A stretch of 64,000 nt of DNA from Apostichopus japonicus. Lineage: Eukaryota; Echinodermata; Holothuroidea; Aspidochirotida; Stichopodidae. The stretch spans positions 2,145,714-2,209,713 of the forward strand of contig NC_092567.1 of the NCBI RefSeq assembly GCF_037975245.1. Direction: 5' to 3'. The position numbers and the translations under genes were made by a program. Positions 24,660 to 35,357 of this stretch are shown here, in pieces. How positions within the stretch are numbered: position 1 is the first letter of the stretch; each line of letters starts with the position of its first letter. A model generated the notes under the pieces. It worked only from the letters and a program-made list of their open reading frames with translations, was not told the DNA's origin and searched no databases.

Positions 24660-27600
24660 TTGGGCGACATAGGATAAAAAGAGCACTTAGGGCAACATTG
24701 GCAATTTAATGTTATTCCATCACACTGGACCATTGTAAAGACTCCAGTTTGAGTGCTTTTAAAAATAATCCTTTTGCAAAATACAAATACCAAGGATTTT
24801 AATTAAAGTTGTCCTATGTAAATTTATCTCTTTTCACAACACTTAGGGCGACATAGAATAAAAACAGCACTAAGGGCGACATCGGCAATTTAATGTTATT
24901 CCATCACACTGGACCACTGTTAGGACTCCAGTATGGGTACTATTGATAGTAACCCCTTTGTAAAATTAATATAGAAAATAATCTAATTAACTAAGTAATT
25001 AATTACACATATACAAGTTGTCCTATGTGAATTTATCTCTTTTCACAACACTTAGGGCGACATAAAATAAAAACAGCACTTAGGGCAACATTGGCAATTT
25101 AATGTTATTCCATCACACTGGACCACTGTTAGGACTCCAGTATGGGTACTATTGATAGTAACCCCTTTGTAAAATAAATATAGAAAATAATCTAATTAAC
25201 TAAGTAATTAATTACACATATACAAGTTGTCCTATGTGAATTTATCTCTTTTCACAACACTTAGGGCGACATAGAATAAAAACAGCACTAAAGGCGACAT
25301 TGGCAATTAAATGTTATTCCATCACACTGGACAACTGTTAGGACTCCAGTATGGGTACAATTGATGGAAACCCCTTTGTAAAATAAATATAGAAAATAAT
25401 TTAATTAACTAAGTAATTAATTACACATATACAAGTTGTCCTATGCGAATTTATCTCTTTTTGCAACACTTAGGGCGACATAGAATAAAAACAGCACTTA
25501 GGGCAACATTGGCAATTTAATGTTATTCCATCACACTGGACCACTGTTAGGACTCCAGTATGGGTAATATTGATAGTAATCCCTTTGTAAAATAGATATA
25601 GAAAATAATTTAATTAACTAAGTAATTAATTACACATATACATGTAATACAATACTATTTTGTCACACTGGACCACTGTATATGACTCCAGTGTGGGTTC
25701 TATTCATAGAAATCCCTTTGCAAGACAATAAACCAAGTAGTTTAACTAATTAATTAATTAATAACACATATTCATGTTGGCATATGTGAATTTAGCTCTT
25801 TTCACAACACTTGGGCAACATACTGTATCATAAAAACAGCACTTAGGGCGACAGTGGCAATTTAGTGTATATTTCATGAAACTGGACCACTGTTAGGACT
25901 CCAGTATGGGTATTATTGATGTGTATCCCTTTGCACAATACATATAGCAAATAATTTAACTAATTAATTATTTAATTGCACATATACAAGTTGTCCTATG
26001 TAAATTTATCTCTTTTCACAACACTTAGGGCGACATAGAATAAAAACAGCACTAAGGGCGACATTGGCAATTTAATGTTATTCCATCACACTGGACCACT
26101 GTTAGGACTCCAGTATGGGTACTATTGATAGTAACCCATTTGTAAAATAAATATAGAAAATAATCTTATTAACTAAGTAATTAATTACACATATACAAGT
26201 TGTCCTATGTGAATTTATTTCTCTTTCACAACACTTAGTCCGACATAGAATAAAAACAGCACTAAGGTCGACATTGGCAATTAAATGTTATTCCATCACA
26301 CTGAAACACTGTTAGGACTCCAGTATGGGTACTATTGATAGTAACTCCTTTGTTAAATAAATATAGAAAATCACCTAATTAACTAAGTAATTAATTACAC
26401 ATACACAAGTTGTCCTATTTGAATTTGTCTCTTTTCACAACACTTAGGGCGACAGTGGCAATTTAATGTATATTTCATCAAACTGGACCACTGTTAGGAC
26501 TCCAGTATGGGTATTATTGATGTGTATCCCTTTGCACAATACATATAGCAAATAATTTAACTAATTTATTATTTAATTGCACATATACAAGTTGTCCTAT
26601 GTAAATTTATCTCTTTTCACAACACTTAGGGCGACATAGAATAAAAACAGCACTAAGGGCAACATTGGCAATTTAATGTTATTCCATCACACTGGACCAC
26701 TGTTAGGACTCCAGTATGGGTACTATTGATACAGTAGTAACCCATTTGTAAAATAAATATAGAAAATAATCTTATTAACTAAGTAATTAATTACACATAT
26801 ACAAGTTGTCCTATGTGAATTTATTTCTCTTTCACAACACTTAGTCCGACATAGAATAAAAACAGCACTAAGGGCGACATTGGCAATTAAATGTTATTCC
26901 ATCACACTGAAACACTGTTAGGACTCCAGTATGGGTACTATTGATAGTAACTCCTTTGTTAAATAAATATAGAAAATCACCTAATTAACTAAGTAATTAA
27001 TTACACATACACAAGTTGTCCTATGCGAATTTATCTCTTTTCACAACACTTAGGGCGACATAGAATAAAAACAGCACTTAGGGCAACATTGGCAATTTAA
27101 TGTTATTCCATCACACTGGACCACTGTTAGGACTCCAGTATGGGTAATATTGATAGTAATCCCTTTGTAAAATAAATATAGAAAATAATTTAATTAACTA
27201 AGTGATTAATTACACATATACATGTAATACAATACTATTTTGTCACACTGGACCACTGTATAGGACTCCAGTGTGGGTTCTATTCATAGAAATCCCTTTG
27301 CAAGACAATCAAGTAGTTTAACTAATTAATTAATTAATAACACATATTCATGTTGGCATATGCGAATTTATCTCTTTTCACAACACTTAGGGCGACATAG
27401 AATAAAAACAGCACTTAGGGCAACATTGGCAATTTAATGTTATTCCATCACACTGGACCACTGTTAGGACTCCATTATGGGTAATATTGATAGTAATCCC
27501 TTTGTAAAATAAATATAGAAAATAATTTAATTAACTAAGTAATTAATTACACATATACATGTAATACAATACTATTTTGTCACACTGGACCACTGTATAG

Positions 27601-29150
27601 GACTCCAGTGTGGGTTATATTTATAGAAATCCCTTTGCAAGACAATAAACCAAGTAGTTTAACTAATTAATTAATTAATAACACATATTCATGTTGGCAT
27701 ATGTGAATTTAGCTCTTTTCACAACACTTAGGGCAACATATCATAAAAACAGCACTTAGGGCGACAGTGGCAATTTAATGTATATTTCATGAAACTGGAC
27801 CACTGTTAGGACTCCAGTATGGGTATTATTTATATGTATCCCTTTGCGCAATACATATAGCAAATAAATTAACTAATTAATTATTTTATTGCACATATAC
27901 AAGTTGTCCTATGTAAATTTATCTCTTTTCACAACACTTAGGGCGACATAGAATAAAAACAGCACTTAGGGCGACATTAACAATTTAATGTTATTCCATC
28001 ACACTGGACCACTGTTAGGACTCCAGTATGGGTACTCTTGAAAGTTATCCCTTTGTAAAATTAATATAGCAAATAATTTAATTAACTAAGTAATTAATTA
28101 CACATATACGAGTTGTCCTATGTGAATTTATCTCTTTTAACAACACTTAGGGTGACATAGCATAAAAACAACACTTAGAGCGATATTGGCAATTTAATGT
28201 TATATCATCACACTGGACCACTGTTAGGACTCCAGTATGGGTACTATGGAAAGTAATCTCTTTGTAAAATAAATATAGAAAATAATTTAATTAACTAAGT
28301 AATTAATTACACATATACGAGTTGTCCTATGTGAATTTATCTCTTTTAACAACACTTAGGGTGACATAGCATAAAAACAACACTTAGAGCGATATTGGCA
28401 ATTTAATGTTATATCATCACACTGGACCACTGTTAGGACTCCAGTATGGGTACTATGGAAAGTAATCTCTTTGTAAAATAAATAAAGCAAATAATTTAAT
28501 TAACTAAGTAATTAATTACACATATACGAGTTGTCCTATGTGAATTTATCTCTTTTAACAACACTTTGGGCGACATACCATAAAAACAACACTTAGGGCG
28601 ACATTGGCAATTTAATGTTATATCATCACACTGGACCACTGTAAGGACTCCAGTATGGGTACTATTGAAAGTTATCCCTTTGTAAAATAAATATAGCAAA
28701 TAATTTAATTAACTAAGTAATTAATTACACATATACGAGTTGTCCTATGTGAATTTATCTCTTTTAACAACACTTAGGGCGACATACCATAAAAACAACA
28801 CTTAGAGCGACATTGGCAATCTAATGTTATATCATCACACTGGACCACTGTTAGGACTCCAGTATGGGTACTGTTGAAAGTTATCCCTTTGTAAAATAAA
28901 AATAGCAAATAATTTAATTAACTAAGTAATTAATTACACATATACGAGTTGTCCTATGTGAATTTATCTCTTTCCACAACACTTAGGGCGACATAGCATA
29001 AAAACAACACTTAGAGCGACATTGGCAATTCAATGTTATATCATCACACTGGACCACTGTAAGGACTCCAGTATGGGTACTATTGAAAGTTATCCCTTTG
29101 TATAATCAATATAGCAAATAATTTAATTAACTAAGTAATTAATTACACAT
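24660..29150. repeat. 209 bp satellite, about 21 monomers with higher-order structure
   Basis: The word 'acttagg(g)cgaca' recurs every 209 bases (24841, 25050, 25259, 25468). Each full monomer has the same order: a doubled 'cactTAGGGCGACAT' segment, 'tccatcacactggaccactg', 'ggactccagtatgggtac', and an AT-rich 'ttaattaactaagtaattaatta' block. Several monomer subtypes exist, including a shorter one with 'catgtaatacaatactattt'. Rare variants such as 'cttagtccgacat' recur 606 bases apart (26233 and 26839), which shows multi-monomer duplication. Monomers from 28.1 to 29.1 kb form a separate homogenised group with 'cttagggtgacatagcat'. No coding role is seen. Confidence 0.92.
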
Positions 29151-29711
29151 TCCATTGAATTGATGCATTTTCACTAAAAATCAACTTAAGGTTGCAGCCA
29201 TTTGAGGGAGATATTTGATATACATGACAGTTAAACTACCAAAAACAGGTTTCACCTGGCTTATAACGTGTTTCTCCTCACTGCAGCATGCATTTAACTG
29301 TCAAGTGCTGCAGGAACGAAAAATTAGCAAAATTTCCTAAAATTCAGAGTGCCCCTTTAATAGTTGGCATGATTCTAGAAATGACCAACTTTGTTTTGAG
29401 TATGAAAGTCACCTTGAGACCTTTCACCTTCTGCAAAGTTACAGGTGTCTATACGAATAGAAGTCTTTGTGTGATTTCTTGAAATAATGAGTGTGGACAT
29501 GTCCCATCAGTCACAGTTTTTTAACATTTGTTTTAGTCATAAGCCAACAGAATGATTTTAGCTGTTGTTGGGGGTCCATCTATCTAGTACTACTCAAGGC
29601 TTAAGGCATGAGCAGAGATTCTTCAATTGTGTATAGGGTTATGTGCAAGACAACCTGAAACTTCTGTCCCATCAGTCACAGAATTAGGCTGCATGTGTGG
29701 TGCAATGCAAA

Positions 29712-30413
29712 ATGGGGAAATCCAGTGCTGAAAGACAGCGAAACAGGAGGGAACGTTTGAAAGCAGAGGGGAAATATGATGCATATAAAAAAACACAATC
29801 AGTGTATCGCAAACAGTGGGCCCACAAGAAGAAGCGGGAGATGTCTTCACAACAGAAGCGTCGAGAACGTGAACAAAACGCAAATCAGAATACAGGTACA
29901 GTATATTTCTTCAAATTAATTTGTTAGACCATGTTATTGAAAACAGCTAATTGTGTCACTGACATGATGGTGACATGATGAAGTGTTCATTGACCTGTGA
30001 AGGTTATCCTGAATCAAGATTGGTATACATGTCAGATCTTTGGATTTTACTGTCCCATCAGTCACAGTATATGGTTCAGATAGTATAGCCTATATTGGAC
30101 AGTTTGCAATGCCTAAAAGTATTAGTACAAGAATAGTGTCGTTCCATTCATACCTAATTTCCTAAAAAGAATGACATAACAACTATTATCATCTACAGCA
30201 GTGGCATGCACAGAGGTTTGTAGAGAGGGCTGGATCACTGCATACAGGCCCTTCTGTCCAAAATTTGAGGAATACAATATTCTTGGATCACAGAACAATG
30301 AGGCCGAGTTGAAGGAACTGGTGGGTCTATCAGGGGGAAAAAAGAACCTGAAGCACTGTACAACACACTCCTGGTTGGCAGTATCACCACAGGAGTACCC
30401 ATCACACAAGTGA
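29712..30413 (+). CDS. Small basic protein, two-exon model, uncharacterised family
   Basis: Exon 1 (29712-29895) starts at ATG in the sequence aaaATGG, a good initiation context. It encodes 61 highly charged residues beginning MGKSSAERQRNRRERLKAEG, then basic and glutamine-rich helices, and ends at a CAG|GTACAG donor. Exon 2 (30199-30413) follows a 'catctacag' acceptor. The one leftover base plus two bases restore the frame, which stays open for 70 codons to TGA. The N-terminus resembles the 'SAAERQRxxRxRL' opening of multicopy invertebrate genes of unknown function, whose other end looks like the fragment at 13558-13812. Exon 2 matches nothing I know, and its start (cagtggcatgcacagagg) also resembles a hAT end, so it may be transposon-derived. 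Nuclear location is only a guess from the basic charge. Confidence 0.4.
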
Positions 30414-30889
30414 ATTAGTTTTCACAGAACCACTAGGCTGTAACTTAAATGATGTAAGGTCCAATCCAATCATTGGTAAGGCCAGGTGGATCCTTTTCAT
30501 AGTATATGTATGCCCCTTTGCCTATTAGTTTTGGCTCTTTCCTCATGGGATGTTGACCACTTTAGTGTTTTGGGGGGAAATGGAGAACATGGCTCAAAAA
30601 ATGTGTATCAGACTTTCACTATATGATGGGCAGATTGGACCCTTTAAATCCACAGTTAAGAGTATCTCGGTACTTTTGCTGCCCAGGGTTAAGCTCAGCA
30701 TATTGTCAATAGCTCATGTGACTTAAATGACTTCATCAATGTTGTATAATTAGTATCCTGTTCATTATCAATGTTTGCATGTTTCAAGGCTCAGCTCGTT
30801 CTGTTGTTGTTAATAAATAAAATGCAAGTTTCAAATGCATATGGATTGTGTTTCATTTTTCCAGATGTCATTACTTGATACACCGAAGT

Positions 30890-31200
30890 GGGATGACATG
30901 AGTCCCATACATGGGCAACATACCTCACCAAATATGGGCCCAAAACAGCTTTCCCAGTGAGGCCCCAACAAATCACACACCCATGACTCAGTCATATGGG
31001 GCTATATGAGACAGCAAGTGTGGAATGGAACAGGTTTTCCATGGGCCTGTGTCTGTTCTACATATGCCAGTTGCTTCTATGGGATGCTCATATGGCAAAC
31101 CAATGTGGGACCCACACCCCCATTGGCCAACTCAAGTGGGCCCTACCTGTGATGACTATGGGTGGCTAGAGCCCAGATGACCCAAGTTTAATGCTAGTTG
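30890..31200. repeat. Decayed CCATATGGG-type quasi-repeat
   Basis: Words such as 'catatgggg', 'ccatgggcc', 'atatgggccc', 'tgggacccacac' and 'caagtgggccc' recur roughly every 12-25 bases. This suggests an old minisatellite or palindromic word family that has drifted. There is no open frame. Confidence 0.4.
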
Positions 31201-31486
31201 GCACCATATGTGGATGCAAACTGAAGTTAGTGCAAAACAAAATTTGCTATAATTTTGGAGGAGATACTGTAGCGTCCCATCAGTCACTGAGCTTCTGTCC
31301 CATCAGTCACAAGGGAAATGCCACTGTGTGAAATAGTTAATGCCAATATTCTCTCAATGGTGGTGCTCTGATATAGCTACATTAAGTAGCTACCAGGAGG
31401 GGTATTCTTTTCATTCTGAGATAGCGCTTACAAGTTAACTAAATGTACCTAAAAATGGTGGTCCGCAAATGTCCCATCAGTCACAG

Positions 31487-32609
31487 GGCTACTCTAAGTG
31501 CTCCCTATCTAAAAGGAACATACTTATGTGAACAGTTCTTCAATGATGGACCACAGGACAGGGGCACATACTCAAAAACCACTGCAGTGGTAGTCCAAGA
31601 TGTCTGCTTTGTTAATCATAAAATATCTTTTGATACCTTCTTAAAAATAACAGTGACCATAATAATGTGAACATTTGGTGTAAGTGTATACTGAGAATAA
31701 AAAGCTTTGAAGAGGTTCAATCCAAATCATAATAACAAATGAGGAATAAACCTGTCTTTATGTTGATGTGACAAGGACTTACAGAACCAAAATAATGGCA
31801 AGTTCTTCTCAATGTCAAGAAATATTTAAAAACTTCTTGAATATGCAAATTCCTGTCATACCCATCAAACAATATTCAAAGAACACAATTGTTAGAGGAG
31901 ATACTAGTTAGGCTTTTTGAAAATCTAAAACTTGAGCACATGCTTGAGTATAAAGTGCAAGAATGCCTTCATTCAAGATGTTTTCACTGAAAAAGATTAT
32001 AAAAAGAGGGAGCACCAACCTAAAAATTACTGAGTTTATAGATACATTCATTATCTATTACTATTGTTAAAATATTATGTTGCAAAGGTCCCTTGTAAGA
32101 AAAGTCAACTGTGACCTTTGGGTGCATGCCCAAAGAAATTTCAATGATAAAAATGTTGAAATTCATATCGAAAATATTTCCAGGTATGTTCTTTATAAAG
32201 TTGTATGAACTGGTCTTCTTAACCCACCCCCCCACCCCCATCCCCAAGACAAGGTTTTTTGGTGGGGTGGAAGTAGATCACTTTTGCATATTTTAGTGGA
32301 GCTATGTTATGTTTCTCAAAGAATTGCATAAAAAGTTCATGTTTTGGTCCCTACATTCACTCAAATGTCCAATGAATTCTAAAGCGATTCTAACACGTGA
32401 CGTCACACAGTCACATTCTGGAGGCAAGGGTGTCAATGGAGCATCAATATAGACCGGGAGCCCATAGGGTTTGGTTAGCTGGGAAGGTAATCAATTGCCT
32501 TGTACATCACAATGTTCACAGTGCATTCCTGTATATGAAACCAGACAACTGGCAAACCGGCTGTTGTGGGTGTGGCTGGGAAAGCAATTTTAAAGTCACC
32601 TAAAAGCTA
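31487..32609. other. Gene-free stretch
   Basis: Two short plus frames (31443-31670 and 32397-32603) lack splice support and family features. Nothing else is recognised. Confidence 0.35.
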
Positions 32610-32717
32610 ACCTAGATCAGCTTTCATGGTAACCACATCAAAGTAAATACAATGTGTCAGGTATGGCCCCCTGAGCAACAAATGGCCATCGCCAGTAATT
32701 ATTGGTGGTGGGGTAGC
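32610..32717. repeat. Left part of the 146 bp tandem array, cut off by the retrotransposon
   Basis: The segment 'aacctagatcagctttcatggtaacc' followed by 'gccagtaattattggtggtgggg' matches, with drift, the unit order in the array right of the element (gacctaggtcagctcatgaggtaacc ... ccagtaatttatattagtgggg). The BEL/Pao element therefore landed inside the first, most diverged unit. Confidence 0.6.
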
Positions 32718-33414
32718 TGTTGCAGGGTAGATTCAAGGTATAGGGGAGGGCGCTCGACGGGTTTTGTACGTTTTTCTTTAAGAAACAACATGGCGACACT
32801 AACGCCTTAAGCGTGATGTTAAAGCTTACCTTTTAAAGTTCTTTTTTGGTTCATATGCATTTTATCTGTAGATGAGGGATTATTTTTAAAGGCCACAAAA
32901 CTTCGGTAAGAATTACGGTGTAGTTGATTTGATTTGACATTTGTGTAGTTAAGATAAATAAGTTATTTAAGTTGTGTTTACGGTTGCACTGTTAACCATT
33001 TAGGATAAGTTACAGTGCACTATTGTTGTTGTAAGCCTAGGTTTTGTGCGTTACCTAGCTTGTATATGTGTACAAGTTCATAACCCCTCCCGGAGCGTTC
33101 ATAAGCTCTTGTCCTTACTCTAGTTAATTTCTTTTGTTGTATTTTACCTTACGTGAGTGTACATTGCTTTTACTTGTATTTAGTCACAATATCGTGTGTG
33201 TTTCTAGTCCGTTATGGTATCGTCCATCTATCTTAGGAAGGCCGTTTGTGACAGTATTTCTGTATGTCTTAATGTATCTTTTTCTTGTATATTTTATTAT
33301 TTTATTTTGGTTTAATTTGTTCTCGTTTGCAGTGAATCGGTTAACATAAATAAAGTTATGAGCGAGAACAAGATTCTGTTGGTGGCGTGCTTCAAGTTTT
33401 TTCCCAATTCTACA
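32718..33414 (+). repeat. 5' LTR of the BEL/Pao element
   Basis: It is 697 bases, starts TG and ends CA. It carries an AATAAA polyadenylation signal at 33349-33354. Compared with the 3' LTR it differs at 32840 (t for a), 32987 (c for g) and 33368 (a for c). It should hold the promoter for genomic RNA, but I see no clear TATA box. Confidence 0.97.
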
Positions 33415-33452
33415 TCATTCACGAAGTTTTTCTTCACCTACTGAGCTTCAAT

Positions 33453-35357
33453 ATGGCAACAAGATCAGGCAAAGAATATCAAAGGAAGTCAGCAAGCTTA
33501 CCTGATGCTACCAGTAAGGGAACTCCCAACACAAAAGGAAACCTCAAGGCCAGCTCCTGCGCTGCTAAAATTGGAAAAGGTTCCACTCGATCATCAATAA
33601 AGAGCAACAAGTGTTCTACTCGCATGTCAAAGAAAAGCGAGAAGCTCGAGTTGGAACGACAACTAGCAATGCAGAAGATTGAGCTGGAGTTTAAGGAAAG
33701 GGAACTCCAACTGAAGATGGAAAGATTGAAGCTCCAGAAAGAGATGGAGAAGACTAAGGTACTACTGGAAGTGGTTGATGAAAGTGGGGAAGACGAATCG
33801 GACGAGGAAGAAGACAAAGGGTCAACCTCGTTCGTTCTAGATGAGATTCCTGAAGATGGACCCAATGACGGTGTCACAAGATTCCTCGATACAATGCCCC
33901 GTCCAACTTCGGTGGTCAAAGAAGAACACCAATACACGCTGAGAGAGTTAGTCAACTCATTTCGACTGCCTCCCATAAGAGTGGAGCAGTTCAAAGGTGA
34001 CCCTTTGAAATATCCAATGTGGATCAGTACATTCGACAACCTCATTGCATCAAGAGCGAACACCGCTGCTGAGAAGCTGAACCTACTTAGTCAACACCTT
34101 GAGGGGGAACCACTCACCATGATTAGTGGCTACCTGCTTATGCAAGATAGTGTTGCATATGACAAGGCACGTAAGAAATTGCATTATTGGTATGGAGGGG
34201 ATGCTGTGATCAGCCGTGCATTTCTAGGAAAGCTGGAAAATTGGCCTAAAATCAACGGGCGAGATTCTGCTGGTTTGAAGAGGTTATCGAATTTCCTTGA
34301 TGAAATATGTGCAGCTAAAGGGTCAATTCATGACTTGGGGATCCTAGACTACCCCCAGGAAAACTACAAGATAATTGCTAAGCTACCCTTGTACATCGAA
34401 AGCAAATGGCGGACAGTTATTATGAAGTACAACAACAACGAAGGTCATTTCCCTTCTTTTGAGGTGTTCGCCAGGTTTATTGCTGAAAGGGCAGAAGAGG
34501 CCAACATCCCAACGTTTGATTGCCATGCTAATGAAACTGCCTCATACCAGTATCAGAGATCATCCAACAAGAAGTCCTGTGCCACAATACAGCCAAAGTC
34601 TATCTCTTGCGACCTATGCCGGGGAGATCATGAATCTGTGGTCTGCGAGCAATTCCAGCAGGCGACGCTTGACCATAGAGTTAAGTGGGTTCAAAAATGG
34701 GGACTTTGTTTTGGATGCCTTAAGTCGGGTCATAGATCCAAGTTTTGTAATAATCGCCTGAAATGCACTAAGTGTCAGAAACGACACCCAACAGAGCTTC
34801 ACAGAGATGATCTGCCAGGTGTAACGAGAGAAGTAAGTCAGTCCAAAGAAGTTGCGTCGGCGTGTGGAACTAATGATGGGTTGTGCACGATGGCTATAAT
34901 CCCAGTGGTTGTTAAGTCCTTAAAGAACGGCCGGGCTCTGCAGACATATGCATTCTTAGATCCGGGTTCGAGCATATCCTTTTGCACAGATCAACTAAGA
35001 CAACAGTTAGGTGTTGGAGGAAGAAGAGCAAGGATACCAATTGAAACTATGGCTGCGCCATATACACTTGAAACCAGCATAGTTTCTAACTTGGCGATCA
35101 GTAACTTGGATGGGGGCAGAGACATCAAGCTGCCCAATGTCTACACCAAGGAATGCCTCCCTGTGACTAGAGAACACATACCGACGCAAAAGGATGTTGA
35201 TGCCTGGGACCATCTCAGGGGCAAGGTCTCACTGAGACAGATTAATGCAGATATCGGCTTGATGATAGGGAACGCCGTTGCCGATGCGTATACACCACTT
35301 GAGATGATTACAGGGCCGCATGGCTCACCCTTTGCCCAACGTTCTCTACTGGGTTGA
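33453..35357 (+). CDS. gag-pro: BEL/Pao gag-protease frame, ending at an in-frame TGA
   Basis: The first ATG past the 5' LTR is at 33453; upstream codons of the open frame lie in and just after the LTR. The 634-residue product has a basic N-terminus, a charged coiled coil (about residues 59-108), an acidic patch, a DUF1759-type capsid region (about 172-320, starting PPIRVEQFKGDPLKYPMW), and Cys-rich zinc knuckles from Cys386 (CDLCRGDH and CFGCLKSGHRSKFC). A DUF1758-type aspartic protease follows with the active site FLDPGSS (Asp503). The usual DSG/DTG is DPG here, a variant I recall from other BEL elements. The frame stops at TGA 35355-35357, directly after a Leu-Gly pair in the protease-RT linker. 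The next frame continues in the same register, so this is the first part of one interrupted polyprotein. Confidence 0.93.
   Translation: MATRSGKEYQRKSASLPDATSKGTPNTKGNLKASSCAAKIGKGSTRSSIKSNKCSTRMSKKSEKLELERQLAMQKIELEFKERELQLKMERLKLQKEMEKTKVLLEVVDESGEDESDEEEDKGSTSFVLDEIPEDGPNDGVTRFLDTMPRPTSVVKEEHQYTLRELVNSFRLPPIRVEQFKGDPLKYPMWISTFDNLIASRANTAAEKLNLLSQHLEGEPLTMISGYLLMQDSVAYDKARKKLHYWYGGDAVISRAFLGKLENWPKINGRDSAGLKRLSNFLDEICAAKGSIHDLGILDYPQENYKIIAKLPLYIESKWRTVIMKYNNNEGHFPSFEVFARFIAERAEEANIPTFDCHANETASYQYQRSSNKKSCATIQPKSISCDLCRGDHESVVCEQFQQATLDHRVKWVQKWGLCFGCLKSGHRSKFCNNRLKCTKCQKRHPTELHRDDLPGVTREVSQSKEVASACGTNDGLCTMAIIPVVVKSLKNGRALQTYAFLDPGSSISFCTDQLRQQLGVGGRRARIPIETMAAPYTLETSIVSNLAISNLDGGRDIKLPNVYTKECLPVTREHIPTQKDVDAWDHLRGKVSLRQINADIGLMIGNAVADAYTPLEMITGPHGSPFAQRSLLG

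Larger units (their letters stand above)
29501..31486 (+). repeat. Six exact copies of the 14-mer GTCCCATCAGTCAC
   Basis: Copies lie at 29501-29514, 29666-29679, 30052-30065, 31274-31287, 31297-31310 and 31471-31484, all on the plus strand. Several extend to a longer match (TGTCCCATCAGTCACAG). Spacing is irregular (165, 386, 1222, 23 and 174 bases) and the flanks are unrelated, so this is not a tandem repeat. The copies surround and interrupt the small gene model at 29712-30413. I did not find the motif or its complement elsewhere in the window. A protein-binding site or the subterminal repeats of an unrecognised transposon are the leading possibilities. Confidence 0.85.

Noticed and set aside
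24660-29150. CRISPR-like or coding repeat array
   Set aside because: Monomers are 209 bp and AT-rich with no short repeat-spacer pattern. Eukaryotic satellite DNA is the direct reading.
33134-33349. 71-codon hydrophobic frame in the LTR, repeated at 39414-39629
   Set aside because: Identical in both LTRs simply because the LTRs are identical. It has no recognised domain and a non-ATG start, so it is regulatory DNA.
33479-34063. Serine-rich 194-codon minus-strand frame
   Set aside because: Antisense shadow of the retrotransposon gag coding strand.
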